Below, one piece after another: positions 1 to 11,100 of a stretch of DNA of 64,000 nucleotides. Positions within the stretch are counted from its first letter, which is position 1, and every line of letters begins with the position of its first letter. Origin of the DNA: Synaphobranchus kaupii (lineage: Eukaryota > Chordata > Actinopteri > Anguilliformes > Synaphobranchidae); NCBI GenBank assembly GCA_029718625.1, contig CM056380.1, forward strand, positions 103,793,893 through 103,857,892, in the 5' to 3' direction. Under the pieces are notes generated by a model. It was not told where the DNA came from, did not search any database, and saw nothing but the letters and a program-made list of their open reading frames with translations. The position numbers and the translations under genes are program-made.

Positions 1-899
1 TCCTATGGACAGGGCTGCAGCAATCGTTTTTTTATATGTCCTGGAGCCTGGCAACCCACTGGATTGGCAATTTTTTTATTTTAGTTTCTTTTAGAATTTC
101 TGTATTAACTCATCATCTCTCATTTGCAGTTTGAGTCTGCAGTATCCACAAGGCAACAGTCATTCAATTCAAGCGAATGACTTACTTTTAGACAGCAGTA
201 GCTATTGGATAAATCAAAAATAAATCTGAAACCTCATCTCGGCCAATGACACAATGTCTAATACTGGTAGCCAGTGTTGAATAGGATTGCCCCTGTCGAA
301 AAGAGAAAACGTTGTGCCCCATGTGGGATTCAGATCGAGATCTGGATTTATAAACAGGAAGTTTACCACTGGGCTACAGAGAAAGATGCCTATTCTGTGG
401 AATAGGCCTATCATAAGTTGTAATGCTTGATCGGTTTTGCACTACAAGTGTTTTCTTATTAGGCTAACCCTCAAGAGTTCATCTTAGGCTATTACAGTTC
501 GCCAATTTCCACACAAGTTGACAGTTCCACACTCCACAAGTTGACATTTACACAGCGACCACCTATCGCATTAGCCTATGTAGGCTAATACATTTCTGTT
601 GTTGTAAAACATAGGCCTACCTTTAAACGTAGGCCTTTTTTAGCCTACGTAGCTACAGTTGAAGTCAAAAGTTTACATACACCTTAGACAAATCTATTTG
701 AACTCAGTTTTGCAAAATTCCTGACATTTAATCCTAGTAAACATTCCCTGTCTTAGGTCAGTTAGGATCACAAGTTTATTTTAAGAATGTGAAATGTCAG
801 AATAATAGTAGAGAGAATTATTTATATCAGCTTTTATTTCTTTCATCACATTCCCAGTGGGTCAGAAGTTTCCATACACTTAGTATTAGTATTTGTTAG

Positions 900-2163
900 T
901 ATTTGATAGGATTGCCTTTAAATTGTTTAATTGTTTAACTGGTCAAATGTTTCGGGTAGCCTTCCACAAGCTTCTCACAATAAGTTGCTGGAATTTTGGC
1001 CCATTCCTCCTGACAGAACTGGTGTAACTGAGTCAGGTTTGTAGGCCTCCTTGCTCGCACACACTTTTTTCAGTTCTGCCCACAAATTTTCGATTGGAGG
1101 TCAGGACTTTGTGATGGCCACTCCAATACCTTGACTTTGTTGTCCTTAAGCCATTTTACCACAACTTTGGAAGTATGCTTTGGGTCATTGTCCATTTGGG
1201 TCATTGTCCATTGTCCTTGGGACGTCCACTGTTTTGTGGGCAGTGGGTTGCCAGGCTAGGTAGCCTACGTGAGTAACCAGCTAATGACCAGCCAGTTCAG
1301 TCTTGAATCCAGTGGGTAGCTATGCAGTTACCAGCCTCGGTGAATCAAGCCGGCTGTAATGTGGTTAAGCACTACTGACGTCGTCACAAATTCCTAGTAT
1401 GTTCATACAATGGCAATAAACAAATTTCTGATTCTGAAAGACCCCATTTGCGACCAAGCTTTAACTTCCTGGCTGATGTCTTAAGATTGCTTCAATATAT
1501 CCACATAATTTTCCTTCCTCATGATGCCATCTATTTTATGAAGTACACCAGTCCCCTCCTGCAGCAAAGCACCCCCCACAACATGATGCTTGCCACCCCC
1601 CGTGCTTCACGGTTGGTATGGTGTTCTTTGGCTTGCAAGCCTCACCCTTTTTCCTCCAAACATAACGATGGTCATTATGACCAAACAGTAAAATTTTTGT
1701 TTCATCAGACCAGAGGACATTTCTCCAAAAAGTAAGATCTTTGTCCCCATGTGCAGTTGCAAACTGTAGTCTGGCTTTTTTATGGCAGTTTTGGAGTAGT
1801 GGCTTCTTCATTGCTAAGCAGTCTTTCAGGTTATGTCAATATGGGACTCGTTTTACTGTGGATATAGATACTTTTGTACCTGTTCCCTCCAGCATCTTCA
1901 CAAGGTCCTTTGCTGTTGTTCTGGGATTGATTTGCACTTTTCGCACCAAAGCACATTCATCTCTAGGAGACAGAACGCGTCTCCTTCCTGAGCGGTATGA
2001 CGGCTGCGTGGTCCCCATGGTGTTTATACTTACGTACTATTGTTTGTACAGAGGAACGTGGTACCTTCAGGTGTTTGGAAATGGCTCCCAAGGATGAACC
2101 AGACTTGTGAAGGTCCACAATTTTCTTTCTGAGGTCTTGGCTGATTTCTTTTGATTTTCCCAT
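900..2163 (-). pseudogene. Sleeping Beauty-type transposase, frameshifted and interrupted
   Basis: The reverse strand starts MGKSKEISQDLRKKIVDLHK at 2163, the N-terminal helix-turn-helix of fish Tc1 transposases. A frameshift near 2011 moves the reading to TTQPSYRSGRRRVLSPRDE, and another follows TVKR near 1840. The next piece has KKPLLQNCHKKARLQFATA and the catalytic DET region (NVLWSDETK), and is broken again after VKHGG. A foreign 235-bp block splits the C-terminal part. The end near 960-1060 still matches NLTQLHQFCQEEWAKI out of frame. Non-functional. Confidence 0.9.
1208..1355 (+). repeat. 145-bp block also present at 3292-3437
   Basis: The sequence from TGTCCTTGGGACGTCCACTG to CAAGCCGGCT is repeated nearly unchanged at 3292-3437. 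Here it sits inside the transposase pseudogene, replacing expected Tc1 sequence. It is followed by about 80 bp ending in a GGCAATAAACAAAT stretch, as at a transcript 3' end. Confidence 0.75.
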
Positions 2164-2905
2164 GATGTCAAGGCAAAGAGGCACTGAGTTTGAAGGTAGG
2201 CTTTAAAATACATCCACAGGTACACCTCAAATTGACTCACATAATGTCAATTAGCCTATCAGAAGTTTCTAAAGCCATGACATCAAGGTATTTAAAGGCA
2301 CAGTCAACCTAGTGTATGTAAACTTCTGACCCACTGGAATTGTTGTTATAGTGAATTAAAAGTGAAATAATCTGTCTGTAAACAATTGTTGGAAAAACTA
2401 CTTGTGTCATGCACAAAGTAGATGTCCTAACTGACTTGCCAACACTTTAGTTTGCTAACATGAAATCTGTGGAGTGGTTAAAAATTAGTTTTAATGACTT
2501 CAACCTAAGTGTATGTCAACTTCCGACTTCAACTGTATATACAAACATTTGGCTATGCATTTTTACGGGTTGCCTATATTATGCAGCCTATATCAAGGCT
2601 ACTGTATGCGACGATCCTGACATAACCTACATTTATTCTGTTGTAAATTTCTGAATGGTAGCCTACAGCCTCTTGTTCAATTCAAACTTTAAAACATGGA
2701 TGTGCAGTAAATAGTTTTTGAGATATGACACTTAAAGGGCCTAGATGAAAATTGCTTCTAGTGGGCCAAATTTAATCGGGTTAACTGATTTCTGAAGTCC
2801 TGAAATTAACTGAAGTCCTTCACTTCAATTGAAGAACTGTTGCCTTGTGGATACTGCAGACTGAAACTGCAAATGAGACATTAAAAAAAATCGCCAGTCC
2901 ACCCA

Positions 2906-3440
2906 GCTAACGAAATTAGGTCCCCGGAACGTCTCGAAATGTCATCAGGACGCCTTGACGTCTTTTTGTAGGTTTTTCTAAATGTTATGTGGACGTCACA
3001 GAGAACGTTCCCAGGATGTTCTAGTAATGTCCCCCAGACATTCATTACATAACATTATCTTGTGACCAGTGACAGACGTTGTACGAACGTCCCTGAATGT
3101 CGCATGAATGTTATGAGCACAACGTCATATAACTGGATAGGGACGTTGCTTTAACAGCCCTGAAACATTTGAGTGAAATGTCATATTGTAACCAAACAGT
3201 GGCCTTCCTAGGACTTTAATAACATCCTAGTTATTTTTTTAGGAGATGCCTAGGAAATGTTGCATCATAATTTTGAGGGGACTAAAAGAGGATGTCCTTG
3301 GGACGTCCACTGTTTTGTGGGCAGTGGGTTGCCAGGCTAGGTAGCCTACGTGAGTAACCAGCTAATGACCAGCCAATTCAGTTGTGAATCCTGTGGGTAG
3401 CTATGCAGTTACCAGCCTCGGCGAATCAAGCCGGCTTTTC
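2906..3440. repeat. ACGT-rich interspersed repeat
   Basis: Dense in GACGTC, AACGTT and GGACGT motifs with many imperfect short repeats. Its last 145 bp are the block also found at 1208-1355. No reading frame; family not recognised. Confidence 0.45.
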
Positions 3441-3955
3441 ATTCACCACCGCCGGACTCTCATTTAAATTAGTTTTAATAGGATACCTCATAAAATAAAA
3501 AAATAAAAAAACCTTATAGGCCTACAGCATGAATCTCAAGTAATCGATTCACTTGCAAGATACTGTAGCTTTGGCTACCCACACACACTAAACCGAGGAC
3601 GATGGACTTCTTCGCACTGTTTCTGAACTCCCGTTTTCTTTGAAGAAATAAGTAAGCAGAACTAAGCTACCGGAAGAAAGTTATCACCCCTTCTGGTATG
3701 CCTACCCAGAAATGTGATAGGCCTATCCCTGGTTTTAGAATGCATAATGTGAGGGTATAAACACAGTGTATGGTGCTGGATTTCTCTCACAGCAGTTCTT
3801 TCCATAATTGCTACCAACTAAGTATGACCGTTCCCCTGATATTATTTTTTTTAAAGTTTCGTAGGTACTCCAGCTTCCTCATATTATAATACAATGTTAA
3901 AAAGTACATTGCTGTAGCTAGTTTATCAGACTGTTTGTTCCTGAACACAGTCTCT
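3441..3955. other. No feature recognised
   Basis: AT-rich non-coding DNA. I see no exon with consensus splice sites and no repeat I can name. Confidence 0.5.
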
Positions 3956-4202
3956 CAGAATGTTATCATGGTTGTGGTTGTACATTGGTTGTGTTGGGGG
4001 CAGGGTGGGTGCTGATTGTTCGTGTTGGGCACAAGGTGGGTGCTGATTGTGTTGGGTGCTGATTGGTTGTCTTGGGTGCATGGATAGTGTTGGTTGGTTG
4101 TATTGGGTGCAGGATGGGTGCTGATTGGTGGTGTTGGGCACTGGTGGGTGTTGTTGTTGGAATTGGGCGCATGTGGGTGCTGATTTGTTAAGTTGGGCGC
4201 AG
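3956..4202 (+). repeat. G/T-rich minisatellite abutting a 3' splice site
   Basis: Imperfect tandem units of roughly 25-28 bp built on GTGTTGGGTGCAGGGTGGGT and GCTGATTGG, about eight copies. The last unit ends GTTGGGCGCAG, which is itself the acceptor of exon a. There is almost no pyrimidine tract. Several earlier units also contain GCGCAGG or TGCAGG, which look like acceptor copies. Confidence 0.85.
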
Positions 4203-4318
4203 GGTATGCCACCTGGCAGGCCAACTGGTCAGCTTGCTGAGTGACCGGCAGCCAGACCTTCAGATCACGAAGAGAGACATCCTGTGCGTCAAGATCGCAG
4301 GGCTGTGCCACGACCTGG
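4203..4318 (+). CDS. samhd1: SAMHD1-like exon a (HD metal-binding motif)
   Basis: Encodes [12 protein letters not shown] then [13 protein letters not shown] and CHDL, the start of the HD motif (human H206/D207). It enters in phase, with the first base completing a glycine codon from an exon upstream of the window. The donor is GTAAGC at 4319. The acceptor is unusual: it is preceded by a G/T-rich minisatellite rather than a normal pyrimidine tract. Confidence 0.92.
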
Positions 4319-4968
4319 GTAAGCTCCAGTACCACCCACCCCCCTGAACCGCAGACCAGAAATACCCAAAACAATATGTATTTTAACGTACTGTACATGC
4401 AATTTGAATCTTGCATTGTTGGAATAGGTACAAAGTGATTGGGGTGTCCCGTCTCTCCCATTCCCTAAGCTTCAGTCCTGTCTTTCCACTTTTTTTGTTC
4501 CTTTTTTTAAATCCTTTGCCATACGTCCAGGTCACGGGCCTTTCTCCCACCTGTTCGATGGGAAATTCATCCCTGAAGTGCTCCCTGGGACAAAATGGAA
4601 GGTAAAGAGTTTACTTTACCCTTTCCAAAGGTCATATGGTTTCATATTCTACAGAACACGCTATAGGCAGTAATCTAATTGTGTGCATGCAGTTGCGTGT
4701 GTTTGTATTTATGTGTATGTGTGTGTTTGTGTTTCAGCATGAGCAGGCCTCTAAGCAGATGTTTGATCACATGGTAAATGTGAACTCTCTGAGGCCAGTG
4801 ATGGAGTCGCATGGGCTGGTTTGCGCAGAGGACCTCCTTTTCATTAAAGAGCTGATTGATAGCCCGCAGCACCAGGAACAGGAAACAGTATGAAACCATG
4901 ACAACCCCCCCAACACACACGCGCACACACACACACACACAAGTGCACATATTCACACACACGCACAC

Positions 4969-5014
<46 letters not shown>

Positions 5015-5016
5015 GT

Positions 5017-5052
<36 letters not shown>

Positions 5053-5058
5053 GTGCAC

Positions 5059-5098
<40 letters not shown>

Positions 5099-5128
5099 GT
5101 TCACACACACAAGTGCACACACACAAGT

Positions 5129-5173
<45 letters not shown>

Positions 5174-8100
5174 AGTGCACATACTGCTTAGGTGGTTTTG
5201 CCCAGGCAACCATCTATTTAACATTGTTTTTTGGTTGTTTCCTTGTTCAAAAGTCACAACCAAAAATAACATGTTTCCACAACAACAAAAAGACGTAGTT
5301 GCATTGTCACTAATGGTAATGTTATCTGTAAACTCTGATTGGTTTATTGCATGCTACGCACAAAACACACCTATAATTAATGAAGAGGCTAAGTTCAGCC
5401 CTTTTGAACCTTGCGCCTTACTTTGTGTTCAAAACATGAACCCTCTAACTAGCAAAAGTGGAGTTGGACATGCCCTAAATGAACATAGAATGCTCATTGC
5501 AAATGAGTATTGCTAAGGACTAAACATCCGCATTATTTCATGGGCCAAATTTAATTATCTGGAATGATATGCAGGCCAGATCAAAATTTGTTGGGGGCTG
5601 GACAAGTCCCCCTCAATGTTGTAAGGTGGGTTAATTGTCACCTCAATGATTTGTGCTTTACATAATATATTTTTACTCACTCTAACATTAGCCTTTTGAC
5701 GCGTATTTGAAAGCTGACAGTATGACGTGACAGGACATGCTGTGATAGGCTACTCTCTTACGTCATTGGCATGCACCTACCGCAAATATTCCAAACCTCC
5801 CTCTTCAAAAACAATTGACGTCTCGGCCGTCGGAGATGTGATGTTAGATGTGGTAACGTTAAATGCTATCGAAATTGTACCGGCAAGCTATAACACATAA
5901 CGTGAGTTTGGTGCATCATATATTAGTGTAGTTCTCTGCTCTCTTCAATTCACCCGGAAACTTGACTAGAGTACCACATATGGATTGAAGCTAATCTTGT
6001 AATCTTATAGTCAAACGCTAACATTAACGTTACGTAGGCTAGGTAAGGGCCGAAACATAGCCTACCTCATGGAAATACGCGAATGTGGACGCTTCAAGCT
6101 ACACAGTTTTTCTTTTGCTGTGACATTTGTGAAAAACAAAGCACAGATCGAACAATTCAATTCAATTTTATTTGTATAGCGCTTTTTACAGAGAACTGTC
6201 ACAAAGACGCTGCACATGGAAACAGAAGGAAAATTGAGCAAAAAACCAGGCCTTAGCCCCCAACCAGCAAAATGAGGTAAAAAAAACTCCCCGGTTGGGG
6301 AGAAAAAACTCCCCGGTTGGGGAGAAAAAACTCCCCAGTGGGAAGAAATCTCGGAAGGAACCTGGCTAGAAAGGGGGTGCCCATCCTTCGCTGGCCGGCC
6401 CGGTTTAGACTAAAGAACGTTGTTTACTGTTGTTGCTTGCTAGCGTCCCTCACTGCTACTCTGCGGTTTGTCTTTCACAAATGTCATTGCAAAAGAAAAA
6501 CTGTTCGCATAGCTCGAACCTTCCACGTTCACGTAGCCATTTGCGTGAGGTAGCTATGTTTGCCCCCCCCCCCCCCAAAGTTGAAATGAAACCTACACCC
6601 TTGCATATAACTACAACATACTACATTTGTATGTGCACTATAATATAACTACAACATACTACATTTGTATGTGCACTATAATATAACTAGTAACTACAAC
6701 ATACTACATTCGTATGCACTATAATATAACTACAACATACTACATTTGTATGTGCACTATAATATAACTACAACATACTACATTCGTATGTGGACTATAA
6801 TATAACTACAACATACTACATTTGTATGTGCACTATAATATAGCTACAACATACTATATTTGTATGTGCGTGAATGTGTTTGCAAACATGTGTGTGTGCG
6901 TGTCTGTCCGCGTGTGTGTTCTCCCCACAGTGGCCATATAAAGGCAGGACAGAAGAAAAGAGCTTTCTGTATGAGATTGTGGCTAACAAGAGGACTGGCA
7001 TTGATGTGGACAAGTGGGACTATTTTGCCAGGTATGTGTGAGACTCTTCTTCCAGTTATGAGCGAGACTATTCCTACAGGTATGAGTGAAATTGTTCCTC
7101 CATAAGTCAGACTGTTCCTCCAGGTATGAGTTAACCTGTTCCTTCATGTATGTGTGAGACTGTTCTCCCAGGTGAGACAGAGGAGTCTTGGATGAGAATA
7201 TAATCTTTGTCACACTGCAGTATTTTGTTCCGTGATCAGGCTGTTGGTGGTCTGTGAAGTTCTTGGTATGAAGGGACATAAGTTTGTTGTTTGTTCAACT
7301 TCTTGGTCACGTCTCCTATTGTCAGGGACTGCTACCACCTGGGGATCCAGAACATCTTTGACTACCAGCGCTCGCTTAAGTTTGCACGTGTGTGTGAAGT
7401 GAATGGGAAGATGCTGATCTGCACCAGAGATAAGGTACCAGCAAACCAGGGAACAGTCCCCAGAGCCGGAGACAGCAGGCCAGAATCCAGCCATTAGATC
7501 CAGAGAGAGAGTTGACCAGAACTCAGCCGTTTAGAGCCAGAGACAATTGGCGACAAATCAGCCGTTAGATCCCCCTCTCATCAAAAAGCTGCAGTATCTG
7601 TTTTGGGCCAATGAGAAATTATGCTGTTGTGATAATGTTATGATGTGTTAGAGATTTAAAACCACAGCAAACCCCCAACAAAGAATTACGCTGGATTTGT
7701 TTTGTTGTTTTTTTTAAAACAAAATATGTTTACTTGTGTCCAGGAAGTATTCAACCTGTACAACATGTTCCACACACGGTACTCACTCCATCGCATGGCC
7801 TACCAACACAGAGTCACCAATGCCATTAAGAACATGTGAGTACACACACCCCCCCTCTTCCGTATGAACCACACTAATGACTAGGAGGCCACACCCCATA
7901 CAGGAGATAACATGACGAGTCACACAGAAGGGCCTATTCTTCTATTGACCCAAAAATATTACCAGTCCAAAATCAGAAGAAATAATAAAAAAAATTAAAT
8001 AAACAGATTATTTGTGAGTAAAAAAATTCTAATATTTCTCACACTGATGTATCTGTGGTATTACAAAATCATAGTTTCTCATCTGTGTTTTTTTTTTTTT

Positions 8101-11100
8101 TTTTTACTTTTTTGAAATAAAAAAAGTGATTGAAGCGGCTTAAATTCCTTTCTTCACAATATTTCAGTTAATATTCACAGCAACTGTAGTGGCAGCTGCT
8201 GACCAGAAATTTTGGTGAAGCAAACCCACCATCACCCCTGGTATTTTTCCCCCTGTTAAAATCAAACCCCTGTTAGTGCCATGCTTTACCTGTTGAACTT
8301 TTTTGAGGCGTTAAACATTGCACGTCACATGGCCAGCTGTAGGCAAAAAAGAGCTGGTGGCCCATTTAAAACAGGTTTAAATTGCTTGACAACTCATCAA
8401 TATGGCTGTGATATTTAATTTGAGCTGCCTTCTCTCAAAGGATTAACACCAAATAGAATACAAGTCCCCCCCCATTTTCGGGCATCAAAAAATATTGGAC
8501 AGTTTAACATAATGTAGAAAGTAATAATTTTTTATATTTGGTCGCATATCCTTTGCATGCCATGACTTGCTGATATCTGTGACCCAACAACATCAAAAGA
8601 CTCTTGGGGCCCTATCTTACACCCGGCACTAAGCGGTGCTAACCCAAACGCAAGTGTCTTTGCTATCTTACACCCGGCGCAGGGTTCATTATAGCCCCTA
8701 GCGCTCACGTCGCTTAAATACAAAGTGATGGTGCGCCCATAGCAAGTTAACTGGGCATGTTGGTCTTAAGATGAGGAGTGGCCAGGATTATTTTTGGCGT
8801 ATTGCTATCTTGATCCAGCAGAAACCACCAAAAACCTGGGTTGTGTCCGAATACGACCAAAGTGAGGGGACAGGGCGCATAGTAGACAGGGGTCTGAGTG
8901 GACGGGACAGTGGACAGGGAACAGGGGTCGTATGCGGACACAGCCCTGGTCTAAAGTCATGTCGCAGTTGTTTACATATTATTTTAACGGCGCATATAAG
9001 TGCGTCTACATAGGCGTGTGCACAACGCACGTACACCCTCCTGTCTGTAACACACAGGGGCATGCACAAGCATAAACTAAAAATATCAAGATTACAATGT
9101 GAAATAATATTATTGTGTAGGCTATATCAAAAAATGCATAATAATAAATGGGTCAATAAAAATGTCACGTTAACTGAATTTGAACCTTATTCTTCGTCTT
9201 TCATATTTTTTTAATTACAGTAACAAGGTTTCCATACTCTCAGCTTATTAAAACCCCGCTGATTTCACCTGTTAATCCATAACAGAACAAAACGATTTTA
9301 AAGAGAACTAAGCGTCTAATTAGAAACAAAAACAAACTTGCAACACGTTACACAATGAATTCACAATTAATTTCAATGCCATTCTCTGCATGTGCGCTTT
9401 AACTTCATGCAGGAGCAGGTCTGTTTCCCCTGCTGTAAAACACAATTTTCGCGGTCTTCCTGGGAAAGTGGATTGTTTTAAAGCATTAATTTACGCTACC
9501 AGTAAAACAGGTTGGTCACATTTCCATAAGCGGGACAATACAAAACAAGGGAAAATGCGTGAACCTATGGGTAGGCAACCTGGCAGTTTTATTGTATTTA
9601 GTGTCATCATTAAGGAAACATAACGGTATTTATGTTATTAATCAATATTAGAATGCAAGTAATGAACTTTGGATGAAGCTTGAACTTTGAGAACTCCATG
9701 AGAACATCCTCATGGAATTGATGCTTGACAATGCCTCATTGCATAATCAAACGAAATTTGTTAAACAAGCAGGCTAATTTGCCGTTTCCTAAGGTGAGAC
9801 GGAAGCCATTGGTAGCTTATTGTCAGCTGTTGCAGGTGCTTTTAATGAAATTTAACCGCATATATTTTGTAAAATAACAGCAGTCGGGAATTACCGGGAA
9901 CTCATAATGGTTAGTCCAAATAATATTGATCATACTGTTGATCCATATAGCATATTCTTTGATCGCACTAAACACGCACGAGCATGTCTATTTCACCATC
10001 ATATAAGCAATCTGCCAAGGTGGAAAAGCAGGCTTTTAAAGGGAATGGGATATGACATTTTGATTGTTTTATTGCACGCCACGCCCAAGACACACCTATA
10101 ATTCATGAAGAGACTAGGTTCAGCCCATTTGCACATTGCGCCGTGCTTAGCGCTCAAAAAACATGCCGTCAAACTAGCAAAAGTGGACTTGGACATGCCC
10201 TAAATGCACTTTACGCCATGTGCTTAGACAAAGATAGAGCCCTTGATATCTTATTTTCTGGTACTCTTACAAGCAATACTATAACTTCTATGCATTTGAA
10301 TGGATCTCTATGGGAATTGGGGGGTGGGACTAAATTTAGCTGTAAATTATGCTGGAACAGTATGGAATACATGGTTGAATGTAAGTCATCAAGGGTCTGA
10401 GGTATCAAACGAGCCTCAAACCACTCTGCTGCCAGATATGCAGTAGATATGGATGAATCACTTTAAGGGTTGTATCTGCTGACAAATTTTCCTATTGAAC
10501 TCTATGGAAAAATACATCAGGAGAAGAAACCCTTCAAGTTATCCATCCTGTTGAGCAGAGGAATTTCTCTCCTTATAATGACCAGGCACGAGTCACGACC
10601 AGGTAGATCCAAGAAGAAAAGGATTTATTTTCCTGCAGAAAGAGTCGAGTACCTACACACACAAGGTGGTCAAGCATGAACTGGCAGTCTTCGCCATATT
10701 TAATCAAACTAATAAATAGATTATCTTACTTCTGATTGGTGCATAGTTAATACATAGGCATAGAGTGGAATATAACAATATACATAATTCTATCGCTGAT
10801 TGGTACATGGTTACACATTAGCATATAGTAAAATATACAAATCAATGATTGGTTAGATCTTATCATATAGCATGCATATTGGATGAGCACACAGTGACCC
10901 TTAGCCCTTAACGTCACACAAACAGTTTTCAATAACTATTTGGTCTCCCAGAGTTGTCTTGTTTTCAGGAGTGTCTCTTCTGGCTCTCTAGCGATAAGAT
11001 GGGGGGTCAGCGGGTCAGAGGCCACGGGCCTGCAGTGTCATAGAGAGGAAGAGAGACAGAAAAATGCACGTACACACAAGCTATAAGCTATATATATTTT

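Larger units (their letters stand above)
656..2535 (-). mobile_element. Sleeping Beauty-type (salmonid Tc1-like) transposon, degenerate
   Basis: Begins CAGTTGAAGTCAAAAGTTTA after TA at 654 and ends CCGACTTCAACTG before TA at 2536. Inner direct-repeat motifs (GGTCAGAAGTTTCCATACAC near 858, TGTAAACTTCTGACCCACTG near 2317) are those of the Sleeping Beauty/Tss family. Length is 1,880 bp, longer than the usual 1.6 kb because of a 235-bp insertion near 1199-1435. Confidence 0.92.
55..2905. repeat. Inverted-repeat element holding a Sleeping Beauty-type insertion
   Basis: Bases about 55-195 and 2805-2905 are diverged reverse complements; both contain CTGCAGTATCCACAAGGCAA or its complement next to TCTCATTTGCAGTTT. 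They bracket the 656-2535 Tc1 element. Without it, the outer unit is about 1 kb. The transposon class is not recognised. Confidence 0.6.
8465..10445 (-). mobile_element. Non-autonomous Tc1/mariner-like element, split by an insertion
   Basis: Bases 8465-8606 and 10243-10445 together are the reverse complement of 48790-49140 (shared text includes GACCCAACAACATCAAAAGA and CTGCCAGATATGCAGTAGAT). The two halves join cleanly if the 8607-10242 element is removed. No transposase. Confidence 0.8.

Noticed and set aside
1..4202. Upstream SAMHD1 exons with the SAM domain or the first HD histidine
   Set aside because: I looked for an exon ending in the HSLG motif before a donor and found none; they must lie before base 1.
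3926..4461. 168-codon reverse frame rich in Pro/Thr/Gln/His
   Set aside because: Antisense of the minisatellite and of exon a.
4675..5298. Several overlapping frames of Cys/Val and His/Thr repeats
   Set aside because: Translations of the CA microsatellite; the same applies at 38315-38809.
6596..6870. Regular repeats resembling a CRISPR array
   Set aside because: Directly adjacent units without unique spacers in a eukaryotic intron.
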